Of a stretch of DNA of 64,000 nt, positions 39,111 to 50,282 are shown one piece after another. Made by a program: the position numbers and the translations under genes. Numbering within the stretch: position 1 is the stretch's first letter; every line of letters starts with the position of its first letter. Source of the DNA: Amblyomma americanum (Eukaryota; Arthropoda; Arachnida; Ixodida; Ixodidae); contig NC_135505.1 of assembly GCF_052857255.1 (NCBI RefSeq), forward strand, positions 55,959,868 to 56,023,867. Direction: 5' to 3'. The notes under the pieces are model-generated. The model was not told where the DNA came from. It ran no database searches and saw only the letters and a program-made list of their open reading frames with translations.

Positions 39111-40092
39111 ATGAGCACTCTGTTACCTCCTAGGACAAGAGGCGCCACCTTGGAGGAATTTTCCTTACTTCATGGACGTTACGAATCTCTGAGGCTTGCA
39201 AAGGAAGGTTGCACACCGCACCGCTAGCCGGCAGAAATCACGGAGTCTTCGTTTACGTCACGATTCACGTCACTCCGTTCTGTGACGTCATAAGAGTTGC
39301 CGTGGCGTCATAAGAGTTCCCTCAGTTTGAATCAGAGGGGCGGGAAAAACTTGTTCAACTTCGAATCCAAATTTCTTTGAAATAAATGCATCTTTCGCGC
39401 CCGGACAAGCGGCAACAAAACCATGAAATTCCGAACTATCAGATTTTGCTAACAAAAAAATTGATAGAGTTCTCCTCAGTGTCCTTTTAAAGCATTGGGA
39501 GACATGCGTTGTCCAGGGCCGAAGAGGTCGCAGTGCAGGGCCGAAGAGTTCGCTGCAAGGCTGTGCTGTGTAGCCAACTGACGTCCAGTCTGGAAGAGAG
39601 GCCACAATGAATTTTAATCCAAATATTCCGTGATTCCCATTCTCACATTTCCGATGAATAAAGTTGTTCTAGTACCACTACCCCAGAAGTGGTACTCCAT
39701 TCACTTCACAACAGAATGCCTTCGTTGCAAGGGAGGACCCAGCCACATTCCACCGCATGGTACGGGCTTGCCGAACGATCCCCAATACCCCCTCATCTCC
39801 AACCCATCCATGGGCCAGTAGGAGGCCGCCCTACCCGGCACTGACCCCGGTCACCTCAAGTAGCTTGTTACCGGGCCACGTGGGCAGCACCGGCCAACGG
39901 CTTCTTGAAACTGAGATCCGCCCGCTGAATATGTCCAATACAACAGCGTGTAAATAATCACGTTTCTCCTCCTACTACTACTCTGATGCACCTGTTTGCA
40001 CCTGAACGACGCAGAATGACGTGTGCTTGTCCCGCTCAGCCTTACGAGCCGAGCCGTAGGGGGCCCGTGGACTCCACAATATGGGAACATAT

Positions 40093-40463
40093 TGTCACGT
40101 AGTGGTGACGGCAGTCGAAGCAGCGATGAAGACGGACGAAAGGGTCTTTTAAAAGAACTGTTTATTGGGCTGTCTTGCACCCAAAATGGACTGAATCACT
40201 CGGCGGCGGCGAAGCGACAAGCGTGCTCGGCGGTCGTCGAACAGAATGCCGGCCGCTGTCGGCCGTGCTCAATTTAAAGCTGATAGCGAACTTTCGAGAT
40301 AAAGAGCGCGAAGTTACTAGAACATTCCGGAACAACGTAGAATCAGCTCTGCCTGGCTGCGATCAATCGAGATAAATCTAGTCGCGTCTTGCGTTGCAAA
40401 CAAAGCGATAAAGTGATGTGGCGGCAGATTTGAAAAACGAACACACTGCAAATATTCGCGGCA
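40093..40463 (-). repeat. Gypsy 3' LTR
   Basis: The 371 bp partner of 45654-46025 ends ATTCGCGGCA. It is preceded on the - strand by a purine tract at about 40464-40480. Confidence 0.92.
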
Positions 40464-40646
40464 TTACTCCCCTCTCAAAGAAGAATCGACCCGATGTATT
40501 AAAACAAATAATGCGACTTGTAAGGAAAAAAAACGCATCTTGCGAAAATAGAGCATGGAAATGCAGCGGCCTTTAGCGCGCATCATACGGCTTCAGACGG
40601 ACTACATGGACAACTTCTGGTCGTACGCGGCGTCGCTGGGATGCAG

Positions 40647-41411
40647 TCATTGCGTCAGGGATGACTTCATAATCCAGTTCACCCAGCCGACGAAGAACCT
40701 TGTACGGGCCGAAATAGCGGCGCAAAGCTTTTCACTCAATCCACGGCGGCGAATGGGTGTCCACACCCAGACTTGGTCTCCTGGGTTGTATTCCGCATTG
40801 CGTCTTCGTAGGTTGTAGCGTCTGGCTTCGGATCGCTGCTGATCTTTGATCCGTAATCGGGCAAGCCTTCGAGCTTCTTCTGCGTGTTGAAGGTAGGGGG
40901 CAACGTCGACGTTCTCTTCTTCTATAACGTTGGGCAGCATGGCGTCTAGCGCGGTCGTGGCCTCCCTGCCATGGACGAGCCTAAAAGGCGTCATCTGGGT
41001 GGTCTCCTGCACTGCAGTGTTGTAGGCGAAGACGACGTAAGGCAGGAAGACATCCCAGGTTTTGTGTTCGGCATCGACATACATAGCGAGCATATCGGCG
41101 ATGGTTTTGTTCAGGCGCTCGGTCAGTCCGTTGGTCTGCGGATGGTATGCAGTTGTCCTCCGGTGGCTGGTTTGGCTGTAGCGCAGGATGGCTTGCGTTA
41201 GTTCCGCCGTGAATGCTGTTCCTCTGTCCGTGATGAGCACATCGGGGGCGCCGTGTCGAAGAAGAATGCACTCCACGAAAAATTTGGCGACTTCTGCTGC
41301 TGTTCCGTTAGGTAGGGCTTTCGCCTCGGCGTAGCGGGTCAGGTAGTCGGTCGCTATGATGATCCACTTAGTTCCAGATGTTGACGTTGGAAAAGGGCCA
41401 ATCAAGTCCAT
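40647..41411 (-). pseudogene. Gypsy integrase catalytic core, 3' frameshift
   Basis: In the same frame as RNase H, past the TGA. The DDE core shows MDLIGPFPTS, LITDRGTAF (second acidic residue) and YHPQTNGLTERLNKTI (third). The C-terminal GDQVWVWTPIRRRGLSEKL marks the chromodomain-free tail common in arthropod Gypsy elements. A one-base deletion near 40720 shifts the last roughly 45 codons out of frame. Confidence 0.92.
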
Positions 41412-41459
41412 GCCAATCTGCTGAAAGGGCCTTGAGGGAGGTTCAATGGGGCTCAGAAA

Positions 41460-42660
41460 TCATGCTGGTCGTGTGGGAGGAGTCTTTCGTCGCTGACAAT
41501 CTCGGCAGGTTTTCACATAGTGTGCGACATCGGCAGACAGTCGGGGCCAGTAATAATTGTCTTGAATGCAGCGGAGGGTGCGAGTAAACCCGAAATGTTC
41601 AGCTGTCGGCTCGTCGTGTGAAGCCTGTAGAACTTCTTCGCGGAGACAAGTAGGTACAACAAGGAGGTAGGCTGTTTTGTTCGCTGTAAAGTTCTTCTTC
41701 ACAAGGACCTCATTCTGCACAAAGAAGGAAGAGAGTCCTCGCTTGAATGAAGCGGGGGGTGAAGAAACATTGCCTTCCAGGTACTCGATGAGGCCTTTTA
41801 GGTCGGGGTCCGAGCGTTGCTGCTGAGCAAAAGAGCTGGGGCTGATGGGTCCTAGGAAGGCGTCCTCATCGTCGTCCGGCGGCGGTGCGTCTACAGGGGC
41901 CCGTGAGAGGCAATCGGCGTCAGAGTGTTTGCGTCCCGACTTGTAAACGACGGGGACGTCAAACTCCTGGAGGCGCAGACTCCATCCAGCGAGTCGGCCA
42001 GAGGGTTCCTTCAAATTGGCAAGCCAGCAGAGCGCGTGGTGGTCGCTGACCACCTTGAACGGTCGTCCGTAAAGGTAGGGGCGGAATTTCGACGTAGCCC
42101 AGATGATGGCAACGCACTCCTTCTCAGTTGTCGAATATTTATCCTCGGCCTTGGAGAGGGAACGGCTAGCGTATGTGATGACTTTCTCCAGCCTGTCACT
42201 TTTTTGAACGAGGACGGCGCCTAGTCCCACGCTGCTTGCGTCGGTGTGAACTTCAGTATCGGCGTTTTCATCAAAATGCGCAAGGATCGGTGGGGACTGC
42301 AAACGACGCTGAAGTTCCTTGAAGGCTTCTGCTTGCGGCGCTTCCCATTTAAACGGCACGTCTGCCTTCGTCAGTTGGGTCAGGAGCTCGGCGATGAGCG
42401 AAAAGTTTTTCACAAATAATTAGGAATAAGCGCACAGTCCGAGAAATCTGCGCACTGCTTTCTTATCGGCCGGCGGTGGAAACTGTTCAATAGCAGCTGT
42501 TTTCTGCGGGTCTGGGCGTACTCCTTCCTTGCTAACGATGTGGCCCAGAAACAGCAGCTCTTCGTAAGCAAAGTGGCATTTCTCTGCTTTCAAGGTTAGG
42601 CCAGACGACTTTGCGTCTAGTACTGTTCGAAGTTTTTTGAGGTGCTCTTCAAAGTTCTAG
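41460..42660 (-). pseudogene. Gypsy RT connection, RNase H and integrase zinc-binding part, broken
   Basis: After the aspartate box, the thumb continues with a TAA at 42420-42422. RNase H is then recognisable by EVHTDASSVGLGAVLVQKSD, TTEKECVAIIWATSKFRPYL and VVSDHHALCWL. The integrase H2C2 zinc motif follows, HFGFTRTLRCIQDNYYWPRL through CRDCQRR. The open stretch ends at TGA 41460-41462, which interrupts the pol frame. Confidence 0.9.
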
Positions 42661-42679
42661 GCGAAGACAACGACGTCAT

Positions 42680-44104
42680 CTAAATATACCAGACAAATTT
42701 CCACTTCAGGCCTGCCAGCACTGTATCCATTACTCGCTGAAACGTCGCTGGTGCGGAACAGAGACCAAATGGCATCACCTTGAACTCAAACAGCCCATCC
42801 GGAGTTATGAATGCTGTCTTCTCGCGATCTCTTTCGTCGACCTCAATTTGCCAGTAGCTGCTCTTGAGGTCCATCGATGAGAAATATTTGGCGTTGCAGA
42901 GGCGGTCCAGTGTGTCGTCGATGCGGGGGAGAGGGTAGACGTCCTTCTTTGTTATGTTGTTCAAGCGGCGGTAATCCACGCAGAATCGACGTGAGCAGTC
43001 TTTCTTTCTTACTAGAACAACCGGTGCCGCCCATGATCTGTTTGAAGGGTGGATGACTTCGTCGCGAAGCATTTCTTCGACTTGGTCCCGGATGGCTTGT
43101 CGTTCTCGCAGTGACACACGGTAGGGGCTTTGACGGAGGGGTCGGACGTGTTGATCCGTTATAATGCGATGCTCGGCAATTGGCGTTTGTAGGACCTTCG
43201 GCGATGTCGAAAAACACTCACTGTAGCTTTGAAGCAGATTGCGGATCTGGTCTTGTCTGTTCCGGTGCAGGGCTGGGTTGATGTCGAAAGTGGGCGAGTT
43301 CTCTTGGTCAGGCGAATGTTCTGCGGAGGGGTCGGAGAGGGCGAAGGAGTCTCGTACGTCAGATATTTCGTCGAAGAAAGCAATCTTCGTTCCTCTGTTA
43401 ATGTGCCGGTATTCTTCGCTGAAGTTAGTCAGCAGTACTTCGGCCTGGCCATTGCGCAAATGTGCGATGCCTCTTGCGATGCTGATTGCTCGGTCTAGGA
43501 GCAACTGCATGTTGCCCTCGATGATGGCTTCAGCGTTAATGGCTTTCGTGGCGCCTACAGTCACGGTAACGCTTGATCGGGGTGGGACGCTCACTTCTTC
43601 CTCCAGGACACTCAGGGCAACGTAATTTTCCCGAGTTTTCATCGAAGCGATGGCTTCGTCCGTCGAAAGCGTGATCAGCTTGGATCGCAGGTCGATGATC
43701 GCCTGATGCTCAGTAAGGAAATCCATACCCAAGATCACTTAGCGGGAGCATTGCGGTAGGACAAGAAAGGTCGCAGGATAGGTATGTCCTTTGACAGTCA
43801 CTCGCGCTGTGCATCGTCCTGATGGCGTAATGAGGTGGCCCCCTGCGGTGCGAATTTGTGGGCCGTCCCAAGCCGTTGTGACTTCTCTCAGCTGCGCAGC
43901 GAATGTTCCATTCATCACCGAGTAATCGGCTCCTGTGTCGACTAGAGCGGTAACTTTCCGGCCGTCGATAGTCACTTTTAAGTCAGAGGTCCAGGCTCTT
44001 GCATTGCACGTCGCTCTTGGCGTCGGGTCACGGCTTTGTCGCGTATGCGAGTCGCGGGTGGGGCGTGTGGTCGAAGCTCTTCTGGGTGGCGGCGTCGTTT
44101 TCAA
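42680..44104 (-). pseudogene. Gypsy protease and reverse transcriptase, broken
   Basis: The protease has the active-site VTALVDTGADYSVM (about 43935). A TAA at 43739-43741 interrupts the frame shortly before ILGMDFL. RT follows with QSPYRVSLRERQAIRDQVEE, RRFCVDYRRLNNITKKDVYP, FSSMDLKSSYWQIEV and MPFGLCSAPATFQRVM. A one-base deletion near 42690 shifts the frame just before the catalytic aspartate box. A further TAG lies at 42657-42659. It is therefore not translatable. Confidence 0.9.
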
Positions 44105-44268
44105 GGCAGCCTGCGTCGTGGTCGGGGTTCTCAGTGTGTGCGGCGTTGGTGCAGCGAGTGCCGGTTCTTCATGCGGCGTCGCGGGTGCAGCGTCTTCATG
44201 GGGCGTGGCCGGTGGAGGATCTTCGGCGTTTCGCTCGTGAGCAACCTCACCTCCAGAGGTTGCTGCCT

Positions 44269-45626
44269 TTAGTTTCCCCTACGGGGGCTGGGAGACCTTC
44301 CTCGTACCGCGGCTGTGTAGCTGCGGCGTGGCGACGCAAAGCGCGAGGTTGACGGCGATGGTGAGCGATAAAAGCGGTTCGGCGTGTACTCTTCTCGACG
44401 CAGGTACTCGTCGAATTCCTGCGGACGTTGCCCGAAGCGTGGTCGTGGGGCGTTAATGGAAAATCCTCGAAGACCGATACGTCGGTACGGGCAGTGACGA
44501 AGAATACGGCCGGCCTCACCGCAATGGAAGCACAACGGCCGGTTGTCGGAAGTCCTCCAGGCGTCGCATTTCCTGGGGCTTGAGCGTCGGTTATAGGCTG
44601 GGCGGGCGGGGGCTGGGAGGCGGCGTTGTGGAACAAGTGGCTTATCTCGGGGAGGACGTGGGGGTTGTCGTTGCGGCTGGGCAGTCCTTACTGCAGCGGC
44701 GTAGGTCATGGCCTGGGGTTCTGTGGCCGCCGGGGTGTCAAGTGCCTGTTGCACTTCTTCCCGTACCACGTCCATCAGAGTCGCTGCTTGTGGCTGTGGG
44801 GAGGATGGCAGTAATCGGCGTAGCTCCTCTCGGACGATTTCGCGGATAACTTCCCGCAAGCTGTCGCTGGTGGTGGCCGGCATGTCCGAACGGATTGCAC
44901 AGGCAGAGGAAGGACGATTGTACTGCCGTGCTCGGACGTCGAGGGTCTTCTCAATCGTGCAGGCTTCTTGCATGAATTCCTCGACTGTTTTTGGCGGCTG
45001 GCGGACGAGGCTTGCAAAGAGTTGTTCTTTTACGCTGCGCATTAAAAACTGAACTTTCTTTTCCTCGGCCATCTCGGGGTCGGCGCGGTGACACAGGCGC
45101 TTCATCTCCTCGACGTAACAGCGGACGGGCTCATTCGGAAGCTGGATCCTGGACTCGAGGAGTCGTTTGGCTCTTTATTTCCTCGCGACGTTGGTGAATA
45201 CCTTCGATAGTTCTCTCTTGAATAGCTCCTATGCCATGTCGTAAGGGACGACTCGTAGTTCTCGTACCACGTGCGTGCGGAGCCATCCAATGAGAATAAC
45301 CCGTGTCCAATTTCTGCTGCATCATGCCACTTGTTGAACGACACCACGAGCTCAAATTGGTCTAACCATTCTTCAGGGTCTTCGCCTAGGGATCCATTGA
45401 AAGTTGGCGCCACCCGCGGCTGCTGCAGTATGATCGGTGTCGAGATCTTCGGCGAGGTTGCGCTGCTCGTAGCAGCGTCTTTTCTCTGCATGGTGTGGTC
45501 CAGCAGTTTCCCGAACTCAGGCTCCTCTTTCTGGAGACGTCGGCTGGCTCGCTGAGCTGCTGGCTCGTCCTCGGGTGCGAAGCGCTGAGGAATGGCTTCA
45601 CGACTTGAAGGGGGCGTCCGGAACAT
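44269..45626 (-). pseudogene. Gypsy gag, frameshifted, with altered zinc knuckle
   Basis: The N-terminal part (45626 to about 45240) contains FNGSLGEDPEEWLDQFELVV, the capsid-like gag domain. The frame then shifts near 45235. In the continuing frame there is a TAA at 45175-45177, followed by an open stretch to 44269 with EEMKRLCHRADPEMAEEKKV. The CCHC nucleic-acid-binding knuckle (44532-44491) reads CFHCGEAGRILRHC. The expected histidine at the third ligand position is arginine (codon 44506-44508), so metal binding would fail. An arginine/serine-rich tail ends the ORF. Confidence 0.85.
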
Positions 45627-45653
45627 GGAAGGCTACCCCGCATCTCCACCAGA

Positions 45654-46025
45654 TGTCACGTAATGGTGACTGCAGTCGAAGCAGCGATTAAGATGGACAA
45701 AAGGGGCTTCTAAAAGAAAACTGTTTATTGGGCTGACTTGCACCCAAAATGACTGAATCACTCGGCGGCGGCAATGCGACAAGCGTGCTCGGCGGTCGTC
45801 GAACAGGATGCCCGCCGCTGTCGGCCGTGCTCAATTTAAAGCTGATAGCGAACTTTCGAGATAAAGCGTGCAAAGTTACTAGAACATTCCGGAACAACGT
45901 AGAATCAGCTCAGCCTGGCTGCAATCAATCGAGATAAATCTAGTCGCGTCTTGCGTAGCAAACAAAGCGATAAAGTGATGTGGCGGCAGATTTGAAAAAC
46001 GAACACACTGCAAATAATCGCGGCA
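45654..46025 (-). repeat. Gypsy 5' LTR
   Basis: The 372 bp repeat holds TTTATTGGGCTGACTTGCAC and GACAAGCGTGCTCGGCGGTC. Differences from the other LTR are scattered single bases and small indels, roughly 5% by eye, so the insertion is old. Confidence 0.92.
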
Positions 46026-46931
46026 ATATGATTATTCCCGATAAATTAAAGCGTCGAAGGCAGACAACCGGTTTACGGGCTTACAGACATGTTAGGCCAC
46101 TGTAAATGTGATTCCTAATATTAAAAAGGCTTCGGAGGAGTCATTGTAGTTAATCGAATAAAGATCAGGCATGAGGTACTAAACGCGCTGAAGTTGACTG
46201 ATCGAAATGAAACCGAAAGCATAAGCATAGGGGCACTTGTTTTACGCCACAATTTGGCGAGACATGCAAATTTTCCTCATGAAAGCGTTATAATGTAACA
46301 CAGTAGGCTAAACCTTGTAAATCGGAACACAGCGAAGGTGAAGTAAAAAAAAAACCCTGAAAATGCTAAAAATTGATACTACACTCATACTACTCGCTTC
46401 GAAAACAGCCTTCGTACTGCCACCTCAACCCCAGAGTCTACTGTCGCCTTCGAAATGGACTAGTGCATCTTACACGTAACTTCAATGCTCATGAAACAAG
46501 GAAAGTCTCTTGTGAATTATGTGGTGCAGTTCACAGTAAACGATGTATTATTTTAAGTAATAAAACTTTAGAAACTAAGAAGGAGCATTTCACGGTATTT
46601 TGCGACAAACACATCCCTTTGTACCCCAAATAAGTGTTACGAAAGAATGCAATAGTAGGCTCATTGCGAGTTAAGTTCCTAAAAAAGTAAATTTCCCAAA
46701 CAACACGTAACACTTTTAAAACGAGTAGTCCCAAAGCTGAAGAGTGAGATAATTACAACGCTACGTTTGGAGCTTGATATCCCCAGCTTTTGAGGCGCCA
46801 TAAAACCCAGCACACCAATCAACCGATAATACCCCGCGGGGCACTAATGGGCAGTTCGTAATCACAACGAAGGGGAATACCGCGCATTTGGTGGAAGGAG
46901 CGCCAACTGACGTAGTTGGCCCTCATATAAC

Positions 46932-46962
<31 letters not shown>

Positions 46963-47091
46963 CATACATACATACATACATACATACATACATACATACA
47001 TACATACATACATACATACATACATACATACATACATACATACATACATACATACATACATACATACATACATACATACATACATACATAA
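46932..47091 (+). repeat. (TACA)n microsatellite, about 40 units
   Basis: An almost perfect four-base repeat. It directly follows, on the - strand, GGAGAATAAAACTTTTATG, which looks like a LINE 3' end. The array is probably the expanded (TATG)n tail of that element. Reading frames through it are artefacts. Confidence 0.95.
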
Positions 47092-47200
47092 AAGTTTTAT
47101 TCTCCACAAAGAAGTGGAAGGAGGTGGAGGGAAAAGCCGTACATTTGCGGCTTGAAAAATCCTTCGCCCCCTTACAGTGTATACAGCAGCAGAGTGGGGC
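47092..47200 (-). mobile_element. LINE 3' untranslated end
   Basis: On the - strand the sequence runs through CCTCCACCTCCTTCCACTTC, then TTTGTGGAGAATAAAACTTT, and straight into the TATG repeat. A pyrimidine-rich run, poly(A)-like signal and simple-repeat tail are typical of a LINE 3' end. No ORF remains. Confidence 0.5.
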
Positions 47201-47349
47201 AGTAGACAGTCGCATTTTTTTGTTGCAAAGAGAAAAGAAAAACAGCACTGTATCGCATCAGAGAATAAAATAAGCCTAAATAAGAGTTTCAATAGAGCAC
47301 TGGGTTTGGGCGCCTGGAAAAAAATGTTTTTTTTTCCAACTGCTGGTAA

Positions 47350-47465
47350 GGGTTGCACTGCGGCGCGTGTCTCCGGTCGCTGCATACGTTGCGAAATGGG
47401 CTGCTGTAAACTGGTTTTAATTACTACGCGTTTCACGTCTGCAAGGTACGCGAAGCAGCCAAGGA
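47350..47465 (+). repeat. Dispersed repeat shared with 62740-62860
   Basis: GCATACGTTGCGAA, AAACTGGTTTT, GCGTTTCACGT and GCGAAGCAGC occur in the same order and orientation as at 62740-62860. Family unknown. Confidence 0.5.
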
Positions 47466-47749
47466 GCCATTAAGAACCGGCTTCACGGACGCGGCGAATG
47501 AGCCTTGGGTTTCATTTCCTTTAGTAGTATACTTGCGAATGGATAACGTCACCGTAACTTTTTTCGAACAGCATGCCACCGGCGACGGTGCAGGAAGGGC
47601 CACACGGCCACACACGCGTTCACGTCCTACGCCGTCTAGCCGGATCGTTTCATTATAGATTCATGCCCTCATACTCGCACACTTACCTGCTCCGCAGGAA
47701 GCCGCGATCGGCGCTGAGGAGGGACTCGAAGGACGGAGCTCAGTGGAAG

Positions 47750-48052
47750 GGCGGCGGCTCAGTGGTTAGAGCGCTCGGCTACGTACTGATCCGGAGTTCC
47801 CGGGTTCGAACCCGACCGCGGCGGCTGCGTTTCGATGGAGGCGAAACGCTAAGGCGCCCGTGTGCTGTACGATGTCAGTGCACGTTAAAGATCCCAAGGA
47901 GGTCGAAATTGCTTCGGAGCCCTCCACTACGGCACTCTTCCTTTCTTCTTTCACTCCCTCCTTTATCCCTTCCTTTACGGCGCAGTTCAGGTGTCCAACG
48001 ATATATGAGACAGATACTGCGCCATTTTCTTTCCCCAAAAACCAATTATTAT
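47750..48052 (+). repeat. Full-length tRNA-derived SINE (Ruka-like)
   Basis: The head GCGGCGGCTCAGTGGTTAGA contains an A box and GGGTTCGAACCCGACC an exact B box, as in a tRNA. The body follows with ATGGAGGCGAAACGCTAAGG, CAGTGCACGTTAAAGATCCC and CTCCCTCCTTTATCCCTTCC. The tail CTTTCCCCAAAAACCA ends in ATTATT. At about 300 bp it is the best copy here, and at least six more are scattered over the window. The match to the tick Ruka family is from memory and should be tested. Confidence 0.88.
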
Positions 48053-48199
48053 TCACAGCTTCCTGTATAACTTCCTGTATAGCTTCCTGTATAACTGTAA
48101 TATGTATAACATATTACTTCTCCCCCTGTCCTCTATTCCTGTCCCCTCACCTCTTTCATTTCATTTCTCCATTTTGCCTGCTGTCCTTTATTTCCGCTG

Positions 48200-48300
48200 C
48201 CCCAGCTCAGGTGCTTCAGTATCGATGGCAGATGCCGGGGCTAGCAAAAATCTTTTCCTTCCTTTTTGCTATTATTTTTAATAAAACCACTACCACCACC
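48200..48300 (+). repeat. LINE 3' end with (ACC)n tail
   Basis: GTGCTTCAGTATCGATGGCA and GATGCCGGGGCTAGCAAAAA are followed by TTTCCTTCCTTTTTG, AATAAAACC and CACCACCACC. The same unit recurs at 61640-61745 with an ACT-repeat tail, so it is a dispersed element whose 3' end carries a variable simple repeat. Confidence 0.6.
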
Positions 48301-48841
48301 ATTTGGTGGGAGAAGCCCGTATCCTTCGAAACGTTGAAGTGGATACGGTACCGCATTACTTCCAAAATATTTACATTGCCTCTATAATATTATTGACGTT
48401 AAGCGGTAATGAACAAGCTTACATAGAGATACAGGGAAGTGAGAAATTTTGTTTCGGGGCATGGGCAGTCTTCCGTGTCCAACGTTCTTAGATAGGTTAA
48501 AAGCGTTGCCCGAGACGAAAAAAAATTGAACACACCTCGTCTCTGCATGTCCTTGCATGTGACGGCCTTGTAACCTGCTTGTCCACCCACTCGACGTATT
48601 AATGCGAAAGTATTACAGGGCTCATTGGCAATGAAACTCATGTCAAGAAATAGTGGCGCCCCAGAACCCACGTGACCAGGCAAAGAAACATAAAATTTCT
48701 TCCGGAAATCTGGAGAATTGAACACACGACTCTGAGAAGTTACGAGCCGAGCACGCAACGCATACGACACTTTTTTCTTAGAGAACAAACGCAAAGGCAC
48801 AAGGCTAAGAAAGAGAGGAACAAGACGAGACAAGAAGAACT

Positions 48842-50282
48842 CTAGTTTGGGCTAGTTGATTCATTATTCACAAAGAAACAAGACACAGGACAAGACACAG
48901 CGCTGAACTAAGATCTCAGAGGAACCAGCGCAAAAACAACAACGGACAAGAAACAAGGAGGCTGACACGGACAGAAGCGCTGAACTTTCAACTTTGTTTC
49001 GGAAGAATTATTACAACGTATTTATACAGTAACCTGTCAGAGGCAATGCCGCACAAGCAGAGCAAAAAAATCTTTTGATCGGACAATGACTCGGGAATTA
49101 AATGAAGACGCAGTGGAAACGAGCAAGCAAGAACCAACACAGCTCTTTACCACAAAATATCAAGGAAAGAAAAAAGCAATAAAAAGAAATTTGAAGATGA
49201 ATGGCCAACAAGGAACACGTCATAAACAAGCAGAGATAAAAACATGGTCATGAAGCTAAAAACAATAAAAGGCAAAAATATAACGAGTTAAAATGCCAAA
49301 AACTAACACGGCAAAAAGATAAAACAAAGCTATACATGCACATTAACTATAGGATAAGGTCAAATGTGATGAAAGTGCTAAAAAAAACAGTAGATATGGT
49401 GGGAGGGTTGCCCAGCTAATACCTCGAATTTCATGTCAGATAGGCTATTTATTTTTCTAATAGATAAAAAGAAGGCTTGATAATGCAGATGTCATTTAAT
49501 GATTCTATGTTGACTGCTTCAATGATCTCACGGTGCATCTTGTTTCTGTTCCTCGCTATTACTATAGTTTTTCTCAAATTGGGGCAAACAGCCTGTTTAC
49601 ACAGCTTCAAAATCCCGACAATGAATACCAATGTGGTGGCACTTTTGAACACTTACGTTGTAGTCATGCTCTTTTATTCTTTAATTTAGACAACGTCCAG
49701 TCTGAGCAATATATTGCTTACCACAAAACAATGGAATAGAATAAACAACCTAATCTGTGCACTGCACGAAACTGTTGGTGCTGAATACTGCATTTACTTG
49801 TCTTTTTCCGTGGTTCATTGACCCGTTTGCAAAGCTGGGAAAGTTTCTCAGGAGCACTAAAGACGACCTCAAAACCAAATCGTTTTCCAATTTTTTTCAT
49901 ATTGTGCGAAATGCGATGCCAGTAGGGCATAACGACTACCTTCTTATTACTGGTCTCTGCGGAAGTAGGCTGTTTTGATTTTTTTTTATATTTTTCTTTC
50001 CTTGAGATTTTATAGTAAAGAGCTGTGTTAGTCTTTTCTTGCTTGTTTCCACTGCCCCTTCATTTAATTCGTGAGTCATTGTCCGATCAAAACATTGTTT
50101 TGCTCTGCTTGTGCGTCATTGCCTCTGCCAGGATACTGTATAAATACGCTGCAATAATTCTTCCGAAATAAGGTTGAAAGTTGTCCGTGTCGGCCTGCGT
50201 GTTTCTTGTCCGTTGTTCTTTTTGCGCTGGTTCCCCTGAGATCATGGCCTACCAACTAGCCCAACAAGTTTTACTGAACTAA
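48842..50282 (-). mobile_element. Penelope-like element with inverted terminal repeats
   Basis: About 320 bp at the left (48842-49162) and 270 bp at the right (50012-50282) are inverted copies, sharing GGACAATGACTC, GGCAGAGGCAATG-type and CAAGCAGAGCAAAA blocks. Both outer ends contain TTGGGCTAGTTG. The middle carries the C-terminal half of a Penelope protein on the - strand. Flanking repeats in inverted order are a known oddity of Penelope-like elements. Confidence 0.8.
49480..49930 (-). pseudogene. Penelope reverse transcriptase C-terminus and GIY-YIG endonuclease remnant
   Basis: From 49930 downward: MPYWHRISHNMKKIGKRFGF and VVFSAPEKLSQLCKRVNEP, the conserved block between RT and endonuclease. 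In another frame (about 49740-49680) it reads CGKQYIAQTGRC, the GIY-YIG motif region of Penelope-like elements, followed by RIKEHD. A stop and frame change separate the two, and the RT catalytic part is missing. Confidence 0.78.

Larger units (their letters stand above)
37529..39486. mobile_element. TTAA-bounded MITE interrupted by a LINE
   Basis: TTAA at 37525-37528 and 39487-39490 flank ends ACGGACACTGAGGAGAA and AAGGACACTGAGGAGAA (16 of 17 identical on opposite strands). Removing the LINE at about 37690-39110 leaves two non-coding pieces of about 160 and 375 bp, the size of a MITE. The right piece contains TGACGTCATAAGAGTT twice. The ends are similar in style to the elements at 6376 and 11968. 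Confidence 0.75.
40093..46025 (-). mobile_element. Ty3/Gypsy LTR retrotransposon with both LTRs, inactive
   Basis: The 5.93 kb element on the - strand has 371-372 bp LTRs, both starting TG and ending CA, and an ATAT duplication (40089-40092 and 46026-46029). Next to the 5' LTR is a primer-binding stretch starting TGGTGGAGATGCGGGG (- strand, just left of 45654). Next to the 3' LTR is a polypurine run GAGAGGGGAG. Order is gag, protease, RT, RNase H, integrase, which is the Ty3/Gypsy order. At least four in-frame stops and several frameshifts kill it. No envelope-like frame was seen. Confidence 0.95.

Noticed and set aside
46819..47436. 205-codon frame with YVCM repeats
   Set aside because: It is produced by reading through the TACA microsatellite.
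47750..47830. tRNA gene
   Set aside because: A and B boxes are present, but the sequence continues into a conserved SINE body that recurs elsewhere, so it is a SINE head and not a functional tRNA.
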